The notes under the pieces: generated by a model
What the model saw: only the letters and a program-made list of their open reading frames with translations
The model's database searches: none
Told to the model about the DNA's origin: nothing
Shown: positions 27,801-36,484 of the stretch, one piece after another
Numbering within the stretch: position 1 is the stretch's first letter
How the letters are laid out: every line of letters starts with the position of its first letter
DNA from: Bacteroidia bacterium
GTDB lineage: Bacteria; Bacteroidota; Ignavibacteria; SZUA-365
Assembly: GCA_027493955.1 (NCBI GenBank)
Contig: JAOSJT010000001.1
Span: 1,847,131-1,911,130, forward strand
Reading direction: 5' to 3'
DNA length: 64,000 nucleotides
Program-made: the position numbers and the translations under genes

Positions 27801-29433
27801 CAACGACACGCAGCAGCCCAACATCACGGCTCCTGCCGCGCTGGTGCTCGCCAACGACCCTGGCCTCTGCGGAAAGAACAGGTCCAGCTTCTCGCTCGGA
27901 ACGCCCACCGTATCCGACAATTGTCCCGGTGTGACCTTCTCCAACAACGCGCCTGTCTTCTTCCCGAGAGGACTGACCGTTGTGACCTGGACCGCGCTGG
28001 ATGCGCATGGCAACACGCGCACCGCAACGCAGAACGTCACCATCAACGACACGCAGCCCCCGACGATTTCCACGCTGCCGCCGGTGACCGCGAACAACGA
28101 TCCCAACATCTGCGGACGTGCACGCGCCAATACCGCGCTCGGCACACCCACAGCGGCGGATAACTGCGTCACAGTAACCATCACCAACAATGCACCGGTG
28201 ACCTTCCCTGTCGGCAATACCACAGTGACCTGGACGGCGACCGACGGTTCCGGCAACACCGCGACGTCGACCCAGCTTGTCACCATCATCGACGCGCAGC
28301 CGCCGACCATCACCGCGCCCGCGGCGGTGAACCTCGTCAACGATCCCGGCCAATGCGGCCGCGCGAAGACGAATATCGCGCTGGGCAATCCCACCACGGC
28401 GGACAATTGCGGCGTCACGTCCGTGACGAATAACGCGCCCAACTTCTTCCCGGTCGGTACCACGATAGTGACATGGACCGCGCAGGACGCACGGGGCAAC
28501 ACCGCCACCGCAAATCAGACCGTGATCATTCGCGACACCGAGAAGCCGACCATTTTCGCACCGGCAGCCGTCACGGTAGATGCGAACGCCACGCTGTGCG
28601 GACGCAGCTCTCCTTTCGCTCTCGGTACGGCAACGGCCAGCGACAATTGCGTGATCGTAACGATCACCAACAATGCGCCGGCGTTCTGGCCCGTGGGTAT
28701 CACCATCGTAACCTGGACCGCTACGGATCAGTACGGCAACTTTAATACGGCCACGCAGCAGGTGACCGTACGGGACGTCACGCCACCGGTGGTCACGCCG
28801 TTCCTCTATCCGCAGTATCTCTTCCCTGTGGATCGCACGATGCGCACCATCACCGCCAGCATCAATCTCACGGATAACTGTCCGGGCAGCACTTTTACGT
28901 TGCACTCGATCACGAGCAACGAAGCTGATGCCGGAACAGGCCCTGGTGATCTGCCCGGCGACATCTCCGCCGTGATCGGACAGGCCACAACGCAGTTCGC
29001 CTTGCGGGCGGAGCGTTCGCCCACTGGTTTCGGACGCACCTACACCGTGCGTTATACGGCCAAGGATGCGAGCAACAATACGTCCATGGCGACACGATAC
29101 GTGTACGTGGCCTGGAATTTCCTGAAGGATGAAGAAGTGGTGTTCTCAGACGAAGCGGTGGTCCCGGCCTCACCTTCCCTGGAGCAGAACTATCCCAATC
29201 CCTTCTCCGGAAGCACCAGTCTCGTGTTCCGCCTTCCGTCGGAGCAAAGCATCACGCTGACGGTGCACGACGCCCTCGGTCGTGAAGTCTCGCGCCTGGC
29301 AGAGGGTCTGTACAATCCGGGTTCCCATGCCGTGATTTTCCAGGCAAACGACCTACCGGACGGAGTGTACTTCGCACGTCTTGTCGTCGGATCGCAGGTG
29401 ATTCAGAACAAGATGTTGCTCGTGCGCGAGTAA
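24814..29433 (+). CDS. Giant secreted adhesin: beta-helix, PKD-like, five HYR repeats, T9SS sorting domain
   Basis: This 1539-aa surface protein has a signal peptide (MRRYIRRSGLLLMSAVLLLA...AFAQ), then a right-handed parallel beta-helix region in two blocks (about 55-340 and 420-700, with repeated GNxIxGN-like turns such as NRISGNS). A PKD/cadherin-like domain follows (about 825-915), then five HYR domains of about 82 residues (about 918-1320; each has ITAPA, a Cys-Gly and NNAP..FPVG motif) and a type IX sorting domain (about 1452-1539, NYPNPFSGSTSLVFRLP). The HYR repeats are tandem at a 246-bp period in the DNA. ATG 24814 has GGAGAAG upstream. ATG 24709 has a stronger site and would add 35 residues. 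It is likely an adhesin or matrix protein. Confidence 0.92.
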   Translation: MRRYIRRSGLLLMSAVLLLAALLPVGSAFAQRRGVPSLPVYTPSQAPYARAARGAMISPLNSTGAVSGPGMQSQHAIAAFSVTNTNDAGAGSLRQAILDANAAAGSDIITFTVTGTITLTSGELTISGDLTISGPGAGQLTVSGGNSSRVFVVHGGSTVTMSGLTIAEGNVAAFGGGILSSANLTIDKCVITGNTASGFNSGGGIFSDGTLTITNSLITGNSCDFGAGLAQYAPGTATLTNTTVTANSGITGGTGVGLLSGFSGALINLNNCTIANNTFAGAAAGGLFVGGGGANATYRNTIFAGNTAPNLANGGGTLTSLGHNIADDGTGLLIAPGDQPFTDPMLAPLGSYGGPTQVHPPMFGSPAIDAGNNTGVAAFDQRGVTRVADANCDGNAIVDIGAVELQQYVVTNPGDGGPGSLRDALVANNSQGFGVVCFSIGISGTSHSLTPATMYSPITRPVYLDAWSQGGSSYNGPPLIEINGSSVTNGFGFAVLNTKYSIIRGFTINRFTGTNNGAAIILFGPGSDRNWVYGNRLGTDPAGNAALGSSMVGVFLFDGANNNIIGSNADGVNDAAERNLISGNSRQGIMLWGFTNLANDNKIYGNIIGMNATGSSALPNGTGVYLQDGSSRNQIGGNDPAMANTISGNSLQGVRITHSTSDSNAIVRNIISNNGNAGVAVSDGTGNRINGNSIVGNAALGIDLDLNGITLNDPGDGDSGGNDRQNFPILTSVIDNAGTTTVSGTLNSTPSTTFLVEVFSQPACDPSGHGEGATLVQSLPVTTDGSGNAVFSFALATATAPGTMFTATATNPAGSTSEFSACRRVNHPPVAVAGPDQVLECVSGAGTIAVLDGSGSSDADGDALTYTWRENNVVIAGPSNSPTSPVLFQLGTHIVELTVSDPDGQIGLDTVVIRIRDTTPPVITAPAAVIASNDLNVCGRALANTPLGAPVASDICGSVTITNNAPSLFPVGTTTVTWRATDGSGNTATATQLVTINDTQQPNITAPAALVLANDPGLCGKNRSSFSLGTPTVSDNCPGVTFSNNAPVFFPRGLTVVTWTALDAHGNTRTATQNVTINDTQPPTISTLPPVTANNDPNICGRARANTALGTPTAADNCVTVTITNNAPVTFPVGNTTVTWTATDGSGNTATSTQLVTIIDAQPPTITAPAAVNLVNDPGQCGRAKTNIALGNPTTADNCGVTSVTNNAPNFFPVGTTIVTWTAQDARGNTATANQTVIIRDTEKPTIFAPAAVTVDANATLCGRSSPFALGTATASDNCVIVTITNNAPAFWPVGITIVTWTATDQYGNFNTATQQVTVRDVTPPVVTPFLYPQYLFPVDRTMRTITASINLTDNCPGSTFTLHSITSNEADAGTGPGDLPGDISAVIGQATTQFALRAERSPTGFGRTYTVRYTAKDASNNTSMATRYVYVAWNFLKDEEVVFSDEAVVPASPSLEQNYPNPFSGSTSLVFRLPSEQSITLTVHDALGREVSRLAEGLYNPGSHAVIFQANDLPDGVYFARLVVGSQVIQNKMLLVRE

Positions 29434-29464
29434 TTCTAAACGACCTCAAGATCCTTTTCTTTAC

Positions 29465-29498
29465 ACAGCAACGGCGGCCGCAAGGTCGCCGTTGCTGT
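29465..29498 (+). terminator. Hairpin terminator after the adhesin gene
   Basis: A 15-bp stem (ACAGCAACGGCGGCC paired with its complement, including one G-U) is closed by a GCAA tetraloop. It starts 31 bp past the stop codon and is followed by TACAAAA, not a T-tract. Confidence 0.75.
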
Positions 29499-29568
29499 TA
29501 CAAAATGGACTGCGGAAGTTCTCCGCTTATTGCATCTTTCGCTGCCGTCCTTCAAGGTCCCCCGCAAT

Positions 29569-29598
29569 AAAAAAAGACCACCCCGTCCCGGAGTGGCC
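29569..29598 (-). terminator. Rho-independent terminator of the S8 protease gene
   Basis: On the minus strand, GGCCACTCC and GGGGTGGTC form a stem followed directly by seven T residues. One pair is G-U in the minus-strand RNA but a mismatch in the plus-strand RNA, which fixes the orientation. Confidence 0.88.
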
Positions 29599-29618
29599 TG
29601 AAAGTGCGAAGTCGTAGC

Positions 29619-31442
29619 TCAGGGTTTGTTTACCCGTATCGGGAAAGTCACAGAGGGATAGAGGCTTTGATCGTATGTGAGGTTGCTCCCCGTGACGTTC
29701 GTGATACTCAAATCCACATAGGCCACATTCTTGTTCAGCGAAGAGGTAGAGAGCATGACATAACCGTTCACATCCGTCGTGGCGGAAGAAGTTCCGGATG
29801 CGCCTCCCGACCAGGAAAGCGTGACAGTCGCATAGGGGATACCGTTGCCATTCGCGTCTTTTATCGTGACCGCAAGCCGGGCGGTCCAGTTGTTGCGAAC
29901 CGATACCGTGCTTGGCACCGCCGAAGCAACTCCGACGCTTGTGGCTGACACCAGCGTCGCGGACACCGAGTTGGAATAGCCGGACGCTCCGATAGTGTTG
30001 AACGCAAATACTCTGAACCAATACGTCGAATTCGTCGTAAGCCCCGTCACTGAACAACTCTGCGTATTCTGGCCCAACTGCACGATGGTCGGATTGGTGA
30101 AGCTGCTGTTGTCCGCATACTCGACTTTGAATCCGTCTTCGTTCGAGGAATTATCCTGCCAGGTGAGATTGACCGATGTTGGAGAGCCGACTGTTGCTGA
30201 CAGATTTGACGGCGCGTTGGGAGCCGTCGGGGTGCTGCTAGACCCCAGCAGACTATACACAAGTAAATTCGGTGTGCCACTCGGAATACTTGACAGTACC
30301 CCGCTGGTCGATGTGCTGCTAATCGCGGATACTACTGTGGCTGGGGGCGCCGAGGGATTATTCTGTAAATACAATGCCGCCACACCCGCCACATGTGGTG
30401 ATGCCATGGAAGTACCGGACATCGTAGTGTAGGACGTGGTCGAACTTTTATAGGCAGAATAGATACTCGAGCCCGGAGCGAAAACGTCGACGCAACTCCC
30501 ATAGTTGGAGAACGAAGATCGGGCATCGGTATTGGTCGTAGAACCTACCGTGATGGCCTCTGGTACACGGGCAGGTGAGTAGTTGCATGCGAGCGCATTA
30601 TCATTACCCGCTGCAACAGCAAACGTTACGCCATCCGCAATCGCCGCTTGTACTGCCTGGTCGAGGGAAATGGAGGGTCCCCCACCGAGAGACATGTTGG
30701 CAACGGCGGGTGCTGTCCCGCTATGGTGCGATGCCACCCAATCGACACCATCTATCACGCCGGATGTCGTTCCGGATCCTCTCCGGTCCAGCACACGCAC
30801 GGAAATGAGATTGACAGCTTTGGCTACACCCACGGTCGATCCGCCGACCGTACCAGCCACATGCGTGCCATGACCGTTAAGATCTGCACCGTTGCTGCCA
30901 AATGCATCATATCCAAAAGTTGCGCGTGTCGGGTTCCCGAATTCGACATGACCGTAAAGTATACCCGTGTCGATGATGTACACCGTAACACCCGTTCCTG
31001 TGGACAGGTATTCATATCCCAGACTCAATGGAAGAGCCCTTTGATCGATGCGGTCCAGACCCCAGAGTGCACTCGTCACAGGCTGAACGGTATTGATTGA
31101 CATGATGCCATCGGCTTCAATGTAATCCACGTTCGGATTGCGTCGAATCCCTTCCAACGCCTGCGGAGGGATGGTCGCGCAGAAGCCTCGGATGGAATGC
31201 TGATAGCGGTAGTGGATTTGGGCACCCTTGCCGCGGGTCACTTCGTCAATCAGGGCGTCGACATTGCGCACATCCCTCTTAAAGACGACGATGTAGCGGT
31301 CCTTGAGATCGAAATCTTCACTGCCCTGCTCCGTCGCGGCTTTGCGCACTGCGTTATCGGCTGGATCGGGACCAGAGGGCTGATCGCTGCAGGCCGCGAA
31401 GATCAGTACGCCGGCGAGCAGCATGAGATGGAAGCGTTTCAT
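29619..31442 (-). CDS. Subtilisin-family (S8, proteinase K-like) protease with FN3 and Ig-like domains
   Basis: This 607-aa exported serine protease has an N-terminal signal ending LIFAACSD, a probable lipobox with Cys18 although position -3 is Phe. An inhibitor-I9-type propeptide follows (about 45-115), then a proteinase-K-like catalytic domain. The triad is visible: Asp158 in VYIIDTG, His191 in NGHGTHVAG and Ser345 in SGTSMASPHVAG, with the oxyanion Asn280. After it come a fibronectin type III domain (about 420-505) and a bacterial Ig-like domain to the end. There is no T9SS tail, so lipoprotein anchoring or periplasmic action is likely. A CAGGAGACATACC ribosome-binding site supports ATG 31442. 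It may process neighbouring surface proteins, but that is only proximity. Confidence 0.94.
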   Translation of the reverse strand: MKRFHLMLLAGVLIFAACSDQPSGPDPADNAVRKAATEQGSEDFDLKDRYIVVFKRDVRNVDALIDEVTRGKGAQIHYRYQHSIRGFCATIPPQALEGIRRNPNVDYIEADGIMSINTVQPVTSALWGLDRIDQRALPLSLGYEYLSTGTGVTVYIIDTGILYGHVEFGNPTRATFGYDAFGSNGADLNGHGTHVAGTVGGSTVGVAKAVNLISVRVLDRRGSGTTSGVIDGVDWVASHHSGTAPAVANMSLGGGPSISLDQAVQAAIADGVTFAVAAGNDNALACNYSPARVPEAITVGSTTNTDARSSFSNYGSCVDVFAPGSSIYSAYKSSTTSYTTMSGTSMASPHVAGVAALYLQNNPSAPPATVVSAISSTSTSGVLSSIPSGTPNLLVYSLLGSSSTPTAPNAPSNLSATVGSPTSVNLTWQDNSSNEDGFKVEYADNSSFTNPTIVQLGQNTQSCSVTGLTTNSTYWFRVFAFNTIGASGYSNSVSATLVSATSVGVASAVPSTVSVRNNWTARLAVTIKDANGNGIPYATVTLSWSGGASGTSSATTDVNGYVMLSTSSLNKNVAYVDLSITNVTGSNLTYDQSLYPSVTFPIRVNKP

Positions 31443-31834
31443 GGTATGTCTCCTGAATGCTGGTGAAATCTATGCTATACGTCCCTGCGCGATAACCGCG
31501 TAAGGGAAACGGTACACAGCGATGGTAGCATCAGTGATACCAGGACCGTCGGAGAGAACATTCCGTCAATACGTGACAGGATGAGATGCCGCAGCGAATA
31601 CCTGAAACAACGCATCCGCATGACGAAAACTTCGTAGCACGAGGTACATTTTTGCAGATCATAATATCTTCAACACACAACGGTACTGTTTTTTTCGGTG
31701 AATGTCAAGTGATATAAATCTGTGGATGATGGGATGTGTGGCTGTCTCGGCCTGCTGAGGATCGGCTTGCCAACGGCGAAGTCAGCCGGCGCGGGTATTT
31801 CCTCTGGAATTCCCCGAGGAGTGACTGACCGCCG
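31443..31834. other. Intergenic region, nothing recognised
   Basis: This 392-bp stretch upstream of the protease gene has no credible gene. An A/T-rich patch at 31640-31715 may hold the protease promoter, but no consensus was found. Confidence 0.35.
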
Positions 31835-32548
31835 TCAGATCGTCTGCAGCGAGAAGCTGTGTACGGTGATCTCCACGAGCAACGGAAAACCTCTGGCGAC
31901 GCCCGCCCGGGTTCGAGGGGTAACACGCCGGAGCGAGGGGTAGTCGTGGCCATCGAAGCGTGCATGCTCGATAACCGTGTTCGCGGCGGTCGCGAGCGGA
32001 GTAACCACGTCGGCGTTGTAATTGTGCTGCCGCAGCAGTCCGGTTTCATTGTCAAAAAAGAGTACCTGTTCGCGACTGTGCGTCGGGATATGCTCAGGGA
32101 AGTACGCGGACAATACGCCGTCCGCTTTCTCCGTCCATACGATGTCATCGTTCAGCAACAGCCGCGGGAACGTGAGGTAATTCCAGAACGCGTAGTTCGC
32201 GAAGTACGCCATGTCCAGATCGTCCCAGTACAGCAATCTGCGCTTGTAGGGAAAGTACGCACGTGCGCCGGTTCTTCGTGCCAACGGAGTACCTTGTGCA
32301 TCCTCCAGGGCAACATCATGCGAATACAGCACACCGCTGACCAGCGGGCTCTTCCCGATCGGCGTGATACGTGAAACGGGCTTGGCGACTTCCATTATAA
32401 TGCGGGCGTGTCGCAGAGGCGGTCTCCGCTTCAGCGTGAACAGCAGACCGGCAGCGGATATCTCGGCTTCGACGGTGGTCGCTTTTCGCCAGCGCTCTTC
32501 TCCCCCATAGGCATCGAGGGCACGCCGCGCGGTCGGACTCAGAGTCAT
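31835..32548 (-). CDS. Conserved-looking hypothetical protein (soluble, beta-rich)
   Basis: This 237-aa protein of unrecognised family begins MTLSPTARRALDAYGGEERWRKA. It shows alternating charged and hydrophobic strands suggesting a lipid- or lipoprotein-carrier-like (LolA/RseB-like) beta fold, but this is only an impression. No signal peptide, membrane segment or catalytic motif was seen. The start ATG at 32548 overlaps the stop of the upstream membrane-protein gene as ATGA. The reading frame is open for 77 more codons into that gene, but that part is a shadow. The pair appears to be a two-gene operon of unknown role. Confidence 0.75.
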   Translation of the reverse strand: MTLSPTARRALDAYGGEERWRKATTVEAEISAAGLLFTLKRRPPLRHARIIMEVAKPVSRITPIGKSPLVSGVLYSHDVALEDAQGTPLARRTGARAYFPYKRRLLYWDDLDMAYFANYAFWNYLTFPRLLLNDDIVWTEKADGVLSAYFPEHIPTHSREQVLFFDNETGLLRQHNYNADVVTPLATAANTVIEHARFDGHDYPSLRRVTPRTRAGVARGFPLLVEITVHSFSLQTI

Positions 32549-32931
32549 GCGACCACCGGAGCCACTTTGTTGATTATATACACGGCGAGAAACACCTCGA
32601 AGAGACTGAGCGGGACAGCGATGGGCAGTATCCCGAAAGGCAGCACCCCGAGGTTGCCGATCACCAGCCACATACACACGAAGCCGAACAGCCAGGAAAG
32701 CAATGCAGTATGCACCATCGTGAACTTCCTGCTCAACACATAGATGCTTATCGCAAAGCACAGCGACCACATCCCCCACACCGCACCGTTCAGCGCTTCC
32801 TCGGGAAAGGCCTGGCCGCGAGCGGTGAAATGCGCCACCCAGTACTCGCGGAGGAGAAATGAATTACGAACGAATTCCGAAATACTTATCCATAGTGTCG
32901 TAGCCGCAATCGCCAGAAATGCTCTTTTCAT
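32545..32931 (-). CDS. Four-helix membrane protein, unknown function
   Basis: This 128-aa protein has four probable transmembrane helices (about 5-22, 45-65, 72-92 and 98-122) and no recognised family. The start is ATG 32931 with GGGAG upstream; an in-frame TTG lies six bases earlier. It is coupled by a 4-bp overlap to the 237-aa soluble protein, so the two may act together at the inner membrane. Confidence 0.75.
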   Translation of the reverse strand: MKRAFLAIAATTLWISISEFVRNSFLLREYWVAHFTARGQAFPEEALNGAVWGMWSLCFAISIYVLSRKFTMVHTALLSWLFGFVCMWLVIGNLGVLPFGILPIAVPLSLFEVFLAVYIINKVAPVVA

Positions 32932-33502
32932 TGTCAACTCCCGATTCTGCAGGTGCGTCGTGTGGTTTTGAGTATCATGGTGATCATCACCGATCCGACT
33001 TTCGCCGGACCTACGGTCGCGACGTGGGCAAAGGACCGGTCGAGCAACATTCAGCGAGCGGACCTCTTTGTCCGGGTTTTCCGTGATGACACGGAGACGG
33101 GATAGATGTCTTGACCACTCCTCCGATAGCCGAGATAGTCGTCATCGTGAACAATCAATTTGATCCCGTACGCGCGTTCGATCTTGTCGCACGCCTCGGC
33201 GTGAATGGTCGGCGCTTTTCTGGAAGAAGAAGAGATGATGAAAGAGTCACGCAGACCTGTTCGGTTTTCAAACCGTCTCTTGCTTCCACCGGCGAGATCC
33301 TGGACGAGTACTTCAAGCAACTGGTATGCAAGCATGTAGCACAGCCTCCACAGCTATGAAAAAATTGATCTGCAATGTCTTCCATTGCGCACGTGGGAAT
33401 GCGGATGCAATGTCGCGAATAGCCCAGCCAAGTACAACCGCTTTCGTGCGGTACGGTACGCTTGCCTTGAACTCGATACGCGACTACGGGATTGCCGCGG
33501 TC
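32932..33502. other. Intergenic region with no confident gene
   Basis: This 571-bp stretch contains short open frames on both strands: a 94-codon minus frame at 33051-33335 and an 82-codon plus frame at 33111-33359. Neither has a ribosome-binding site or recognisable domain. It may be a decayed gene. No repeat or RNA structure stood out. Confidence 0.4.
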
Positions 33503-35407
33503 CTATCTCCGCACCGGGAACAAGGCCACGTCCCGGCGCTGGCCCGAGGTCACCTCGAGCATATAGACGGCCGCCGGGAGCGATGAGACATCCAGCGTCC
33601 GGACTTCACGGCCACGCGAGAACTGATCCATGCGATGCTGCAGGCGGATACGACCGGTGAGGTCGTAGATGGTGATCTGCCCGGGTTCATCCGACAGCAG
33701 ATCCAGCGTGATGGTCACGGTTTCCACCGCCGGGAGGGGACTCAACGACACGATGCTCATACGCGAGGGTCGGGTGGCGGCGAGTGTCAACTCCGGGGAG
33801 TAGCTCTCGCTTCCATCGTTGTCCACGATGCGCAAACGATACAGTGTGGCGTTGGTGGCCATGACGGTGTATTCGTAGCGGGCGCCATCAGCGGCACGGG
33901 CGGGCACAAAGCCCTGTGTGCTGAACTGCCCTTCCACCGCACTCTGTACTTCAAAGCCGTGCACATTGACTTCGGCGGCCGTGCGCCAACGAAGTACGAC
34001 ATCTTCTCCCGACCGGTCCGCCGCGAACGAGAGCAACTCCACCGGCAGGCCCGTACCGTAACGATTGACACGTTGCACAAAGACGTCCGCAGTGCCATTG
34101 CGATAATCGGTCCAGGCTACATATACACCGTTGAGTCTGTCGCGCGCCAGCATCGGACGCTGCTGGGCGGCGGTGTTGGTGCAGACAGGGCTGCCGTTCA
34201 TAAGCCAGAGGATGCTTCCATTGTTGTTCACCGCCTGTGTATAGACGTCACCTCGGGCGTTGCGGTAATCCATCCACGCCACGACGACACCGCCGGAATC
34301 CCGCGGAGCGATGTCCACGGCATGCTGGGTTGCGGCCTGGGTGCAGAGAGGCACACCATCAGCCGACCATTGCAGCACACCGGCCGAACTGACGCGCCTG
34401 GCGTAGATATCACCCGCGGCAACGCGGTAATCCGCCCACGCCACAATCATCCCTCCGGTACCATCGGGGGCGACGCGCGGAGCTTCCTGCGTCGCCGCGT
34501 CCGTGCACACTGCGGCACCACTCCCGATAAACGCAAGCCCCTGAGGATTGAGGATATGCGCATAGATATCCGCGGAAGTGTTGCGATAATCCTGCCACGC
34601 CAGAAGCATGGTTCCCGTGCCGGTGGAGTACCCGGTGAGCTGCATCTGCACACCCGCGGACGTGCACACCGCGATACCACCCGCGCCCCACTGCAACGCG
34701 CCGCTGCCGTTGACGCGCTGCGCATAGATGTCGTACTCCGTTCCTACGCGATTCTCTTCCCATGCCACCAGGGCGCCTCCGGCGGCATCTGTGGCGATGA
34801 CGGGAGCGTAGCGCGTACCCGATACGGTAGCGAGCGGCACGCCGTCGTTTTGCCACAGGACCGCTCCGTTGGATGAAACGCGCTGCGCGTAGATATCACC
34901 CAGTCCACCGCGGTAATCCTCCCACGCGATAATGGCACCGCCCTGACCGTCGCTGATGATTGCGGGCCGCATCTGCACGTTGGCCGCGCTGCAGATAAGC
35001 ACACCGAGGGGATTCCAGAGTAGCGTGCCCGTGGGGGAAATCCGCTGCGCGTAGATGTCCGCACTGTTCAATGCGATCCGGTAATCTTCCCATACCACGA
35101 TCACTCCACCCGCGCCGTCGCTGACGGCCACCGGATTGAACTGCGGCTTGATGACGGAACACACCGCTATGCCATCCGCAGCCCAGAGCTGCGTACCGGA
35201 CGCATTCACTTTACGCGCATAAATATCGGCCTCGCCGGAGCGGTAATCTTCCCACACGACGATAGCACCGCCGCTGTCGGACACCACGACATGATTGAGC
35301 TGATGATTTGCCGCGCCGCACATGAGCAGACCGTCCGGTTGCCACTGCGCGTACGATAGAGTGGTTGCCAAAAGGAGAAGAAGCAAAAGCAGAATGCGAG
35401 TGAGCAT
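33503..35407 (-). CDS. Repeat-rich secreted protein with C-terminal sorting-like domain
   Basis: This 634-aa exported protein has a signal peptide (MLTRILLLLLLLLATTLSYAQ) and then eight repeats of about 52 residues, each carrying A/V-W-E/Q/A-D-Y-R and D-I-Y-A-Q-R-V. This layout suggests a beta-propeller. The C-terminal third has a beta-sandwich starting LPVELLSFAA and the W-R-T-A-A-E-V-N motif that precedes many T9SS tails. The tail itself (about 550-634) is divergent, with LSPLPAVETVTITLDL in place of NPFNP but ending LPAAVYMLEV. It starts 30 bp after the GH26 gene on the same strand and may be co-transcribed with the polysaccharide cluster. Confidence 0.88.
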   Translation of the reverse strand: MLTRILLLLLLLLATTLSYAQWQPDGLLMCGAANHQLNHVVVSDSGGAIVVWEDYRSGEADIYARKVNASGTQLWAADGIAVCSVIKPQFNPVAVSDGAGGVIVVWEDYRIALNSADIYAQRISPTGTLLWNPLGVLICSAANVQMRPAIISDGQGGAIIAWEDYRGGLGDIYAQRVSSNGAVLWQNDGVPLATVSGTRYAPVIATDAAGGALVAWEENRVGTEYDIYAQRVNGSGALQWGAGGIAVCTSAGVQMQLTGYSTGTGTMLLAWQDYRNTSADIYAHILNPQGLAFIGSGAAVCTDAATQEAPRVAPDGTGGMIVAWADYRVAAGDIYARRVSSAGVLQWSADGVPLCTQAATQHAVDIAPRDSGGVVVAWMDYRNARGDVYTQAVNNNGSILWLMNGSPVCTNTAAQQRPMLARDRLNGVYVAWTDYRNGTADVFVQRVNRYGTGLPVELLSFAADRSGEDVVLRWRTAAEVNVHGFEVQSAVEGQFSTQGFVPARAADGARYEYTVMATNATLYRLRIVDNDGSESYSPELTLAATRPSRMSIVSLSPLPAVETVTITLDLLSDEPGQITIYDLTGRIRLQHRMDQFSRGREVRTLDVSSLPAAVYMLEVTSGQRRDVALFPVRR

Positions 35408-35437
35408 GATGAATCCGTCTATAGTGCGGGAATCCTG

Positions 35438-36484
35438 TTACTTGCGAAACACACCGCCGCGTACGGCGGCAGACACGGTCGCAAGCGAGACATCATCGTC
35501 GTCGATGGACCAGTCCATTTCCAGCCCGGGTAGTGTCCGGTCACGCGGATTGTTGTACAGAACAACTGCGCGCGTCGCGGGATACTGTGTACGCAGTTTT
35601 CGCCACGCATCGTTCAGCCACGCCGGACGGCTACCACCCACCGCGGAGCAGCCCAGCTCCGCGATCATGATAGGCTTGTCATATAAGATAACACTCCGAT
35701 ACACGGTTTCGAACAGGTATTCAAAACTGTACCATGCATCAACCTGCGGACCGTAATTGAACACACCGGTACCAATCCAGTCCACATACTGTCCTCCCGG
35801 ATACAGATCACGCGGGGCTTCGCGTTTGGGCGACCAGACCCAGATGACGTTCTCGGCGCCCTCGCGTTCGAAAATGGACCAGACGTGCCGCCAGGCTCGT
35901 ACGAAATCTTCGGCCGTATTCCCCGCCTGCAACGACCAGGGATATTGCGGGTTGTTCATTTCATGGGCGAATCGGAGAAAAAACGGTTTTCCGAAAACCA
36001 CCGCTTCACGCGCCCACTCCCGTATGTATGCGTCATATCGTCCGGCGGCGATTTCCTCCATGTCCGTGCGCAACGCATCGCTTCCTCGGCCTGCGTTTGC
36101 GCGGAATTCCGTCGTCCACGGTTCCCAGGTCAGCAGTGCGATAGCGCCGGCTCCGTCAATTTCGCGCAGCAGTGCGTCGGGAAAACGATCCTCCTCGCGC
36201 TCGCCCCAGGTGGTGTACAAGGAGATAATGTCGAGCTTTTTTCCGATCGCGGATTCCAGCCGCGGGAGTCCGTTGAAAGAATACGGATATTCGGGCTTGT
36301 ACATCCCGAACATTACTTCTTCGTCCTGACTCAGCACTCCGGCCGACACCGCGAGCTTGCCGGCATACACGCGCACGAAGGACACCGCCTCGGTGTACCA
36401 TCCATCGAACAGCGGAAACGCAAGTACCAGCGCAACGACAAAGGCGAGCGGGGTGAGCCATCCGCGTATCTTTCTCAGAATCAT
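35438..36484 (-). CDS. Membrane-anchored GH26-family glycoside hydrolase
   Basis: This 348-aa protein has one N-terminal membrane anchor (about 9-28) and a glycoside hydrolase family 26 (beta/alpha)8 domain. The acid/base glutamate is Glu175 in RFAHEMN and the nucleophile is Glu276 in IMIAELG. Supporting strands include LLTWEPW and VIWVWSPK. GH26 enzymes cut beta-1,4-mannan or mixed beta-glucans. The ATG at 36484 overlaps the stop of the glycosyltransferase gene as ATGA. The long open frame upstream of it is a shadow of that gene. A hydrolase translationally coupled to a processive synthase recalls BcsZ in cellulose operons and alginate lyase in Alg systems, so it may trim or release the polymer in the periplasm. 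Confidence 0.9.
   Translation of the reverse strand: MILRKIRGWLTPLAFVVALVLAFPLFDGWYTEAVSFVRVYAGKLAVSAGVLSQDEEVMFGMYKPEYPYSFNGLPRLESAIGKKLDIISLYTTWGEREEDRFPDALLREIDGAGAIALLTWEPWTTEFRANAGRGSDALRTDMEEIAAGRYDAYIREWAREAVVFGKPFFLRFAHEMNNPQYPWSLQAGNTAEDFVRAWRHVWSIFEREGAENVIWVWSPKREAPRDLYPGGQYVDWIGTGVFNYGPQVDAWYSFEYLFETVYRSVILYDKPIMIAELGCSAVGGSRPAWLNDAWRKLRTQYPATRAVVLYNNPRDRTLPGLEMDWSIDDDDVSLATVSAAVRGGVFRK

Noticed and set aside
27463..28905. Minus-strand 480-codon frame
   Set aside because: It is antisense to the HYR repeats and shows repeat-driven pseudo-periodicity only.
33051..33359. Two overlapping small frames (94 codons minus, 82 codons plus)
   Set aside because: No ribosome-binding site, no domain and no overlap-based coupling; possibly a decayed gene but not supportable.
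33635..34876. Plus-strand 413-codon frame
   Set aside because: It is antisense to the repeat-rich secreted protein; no start signal.
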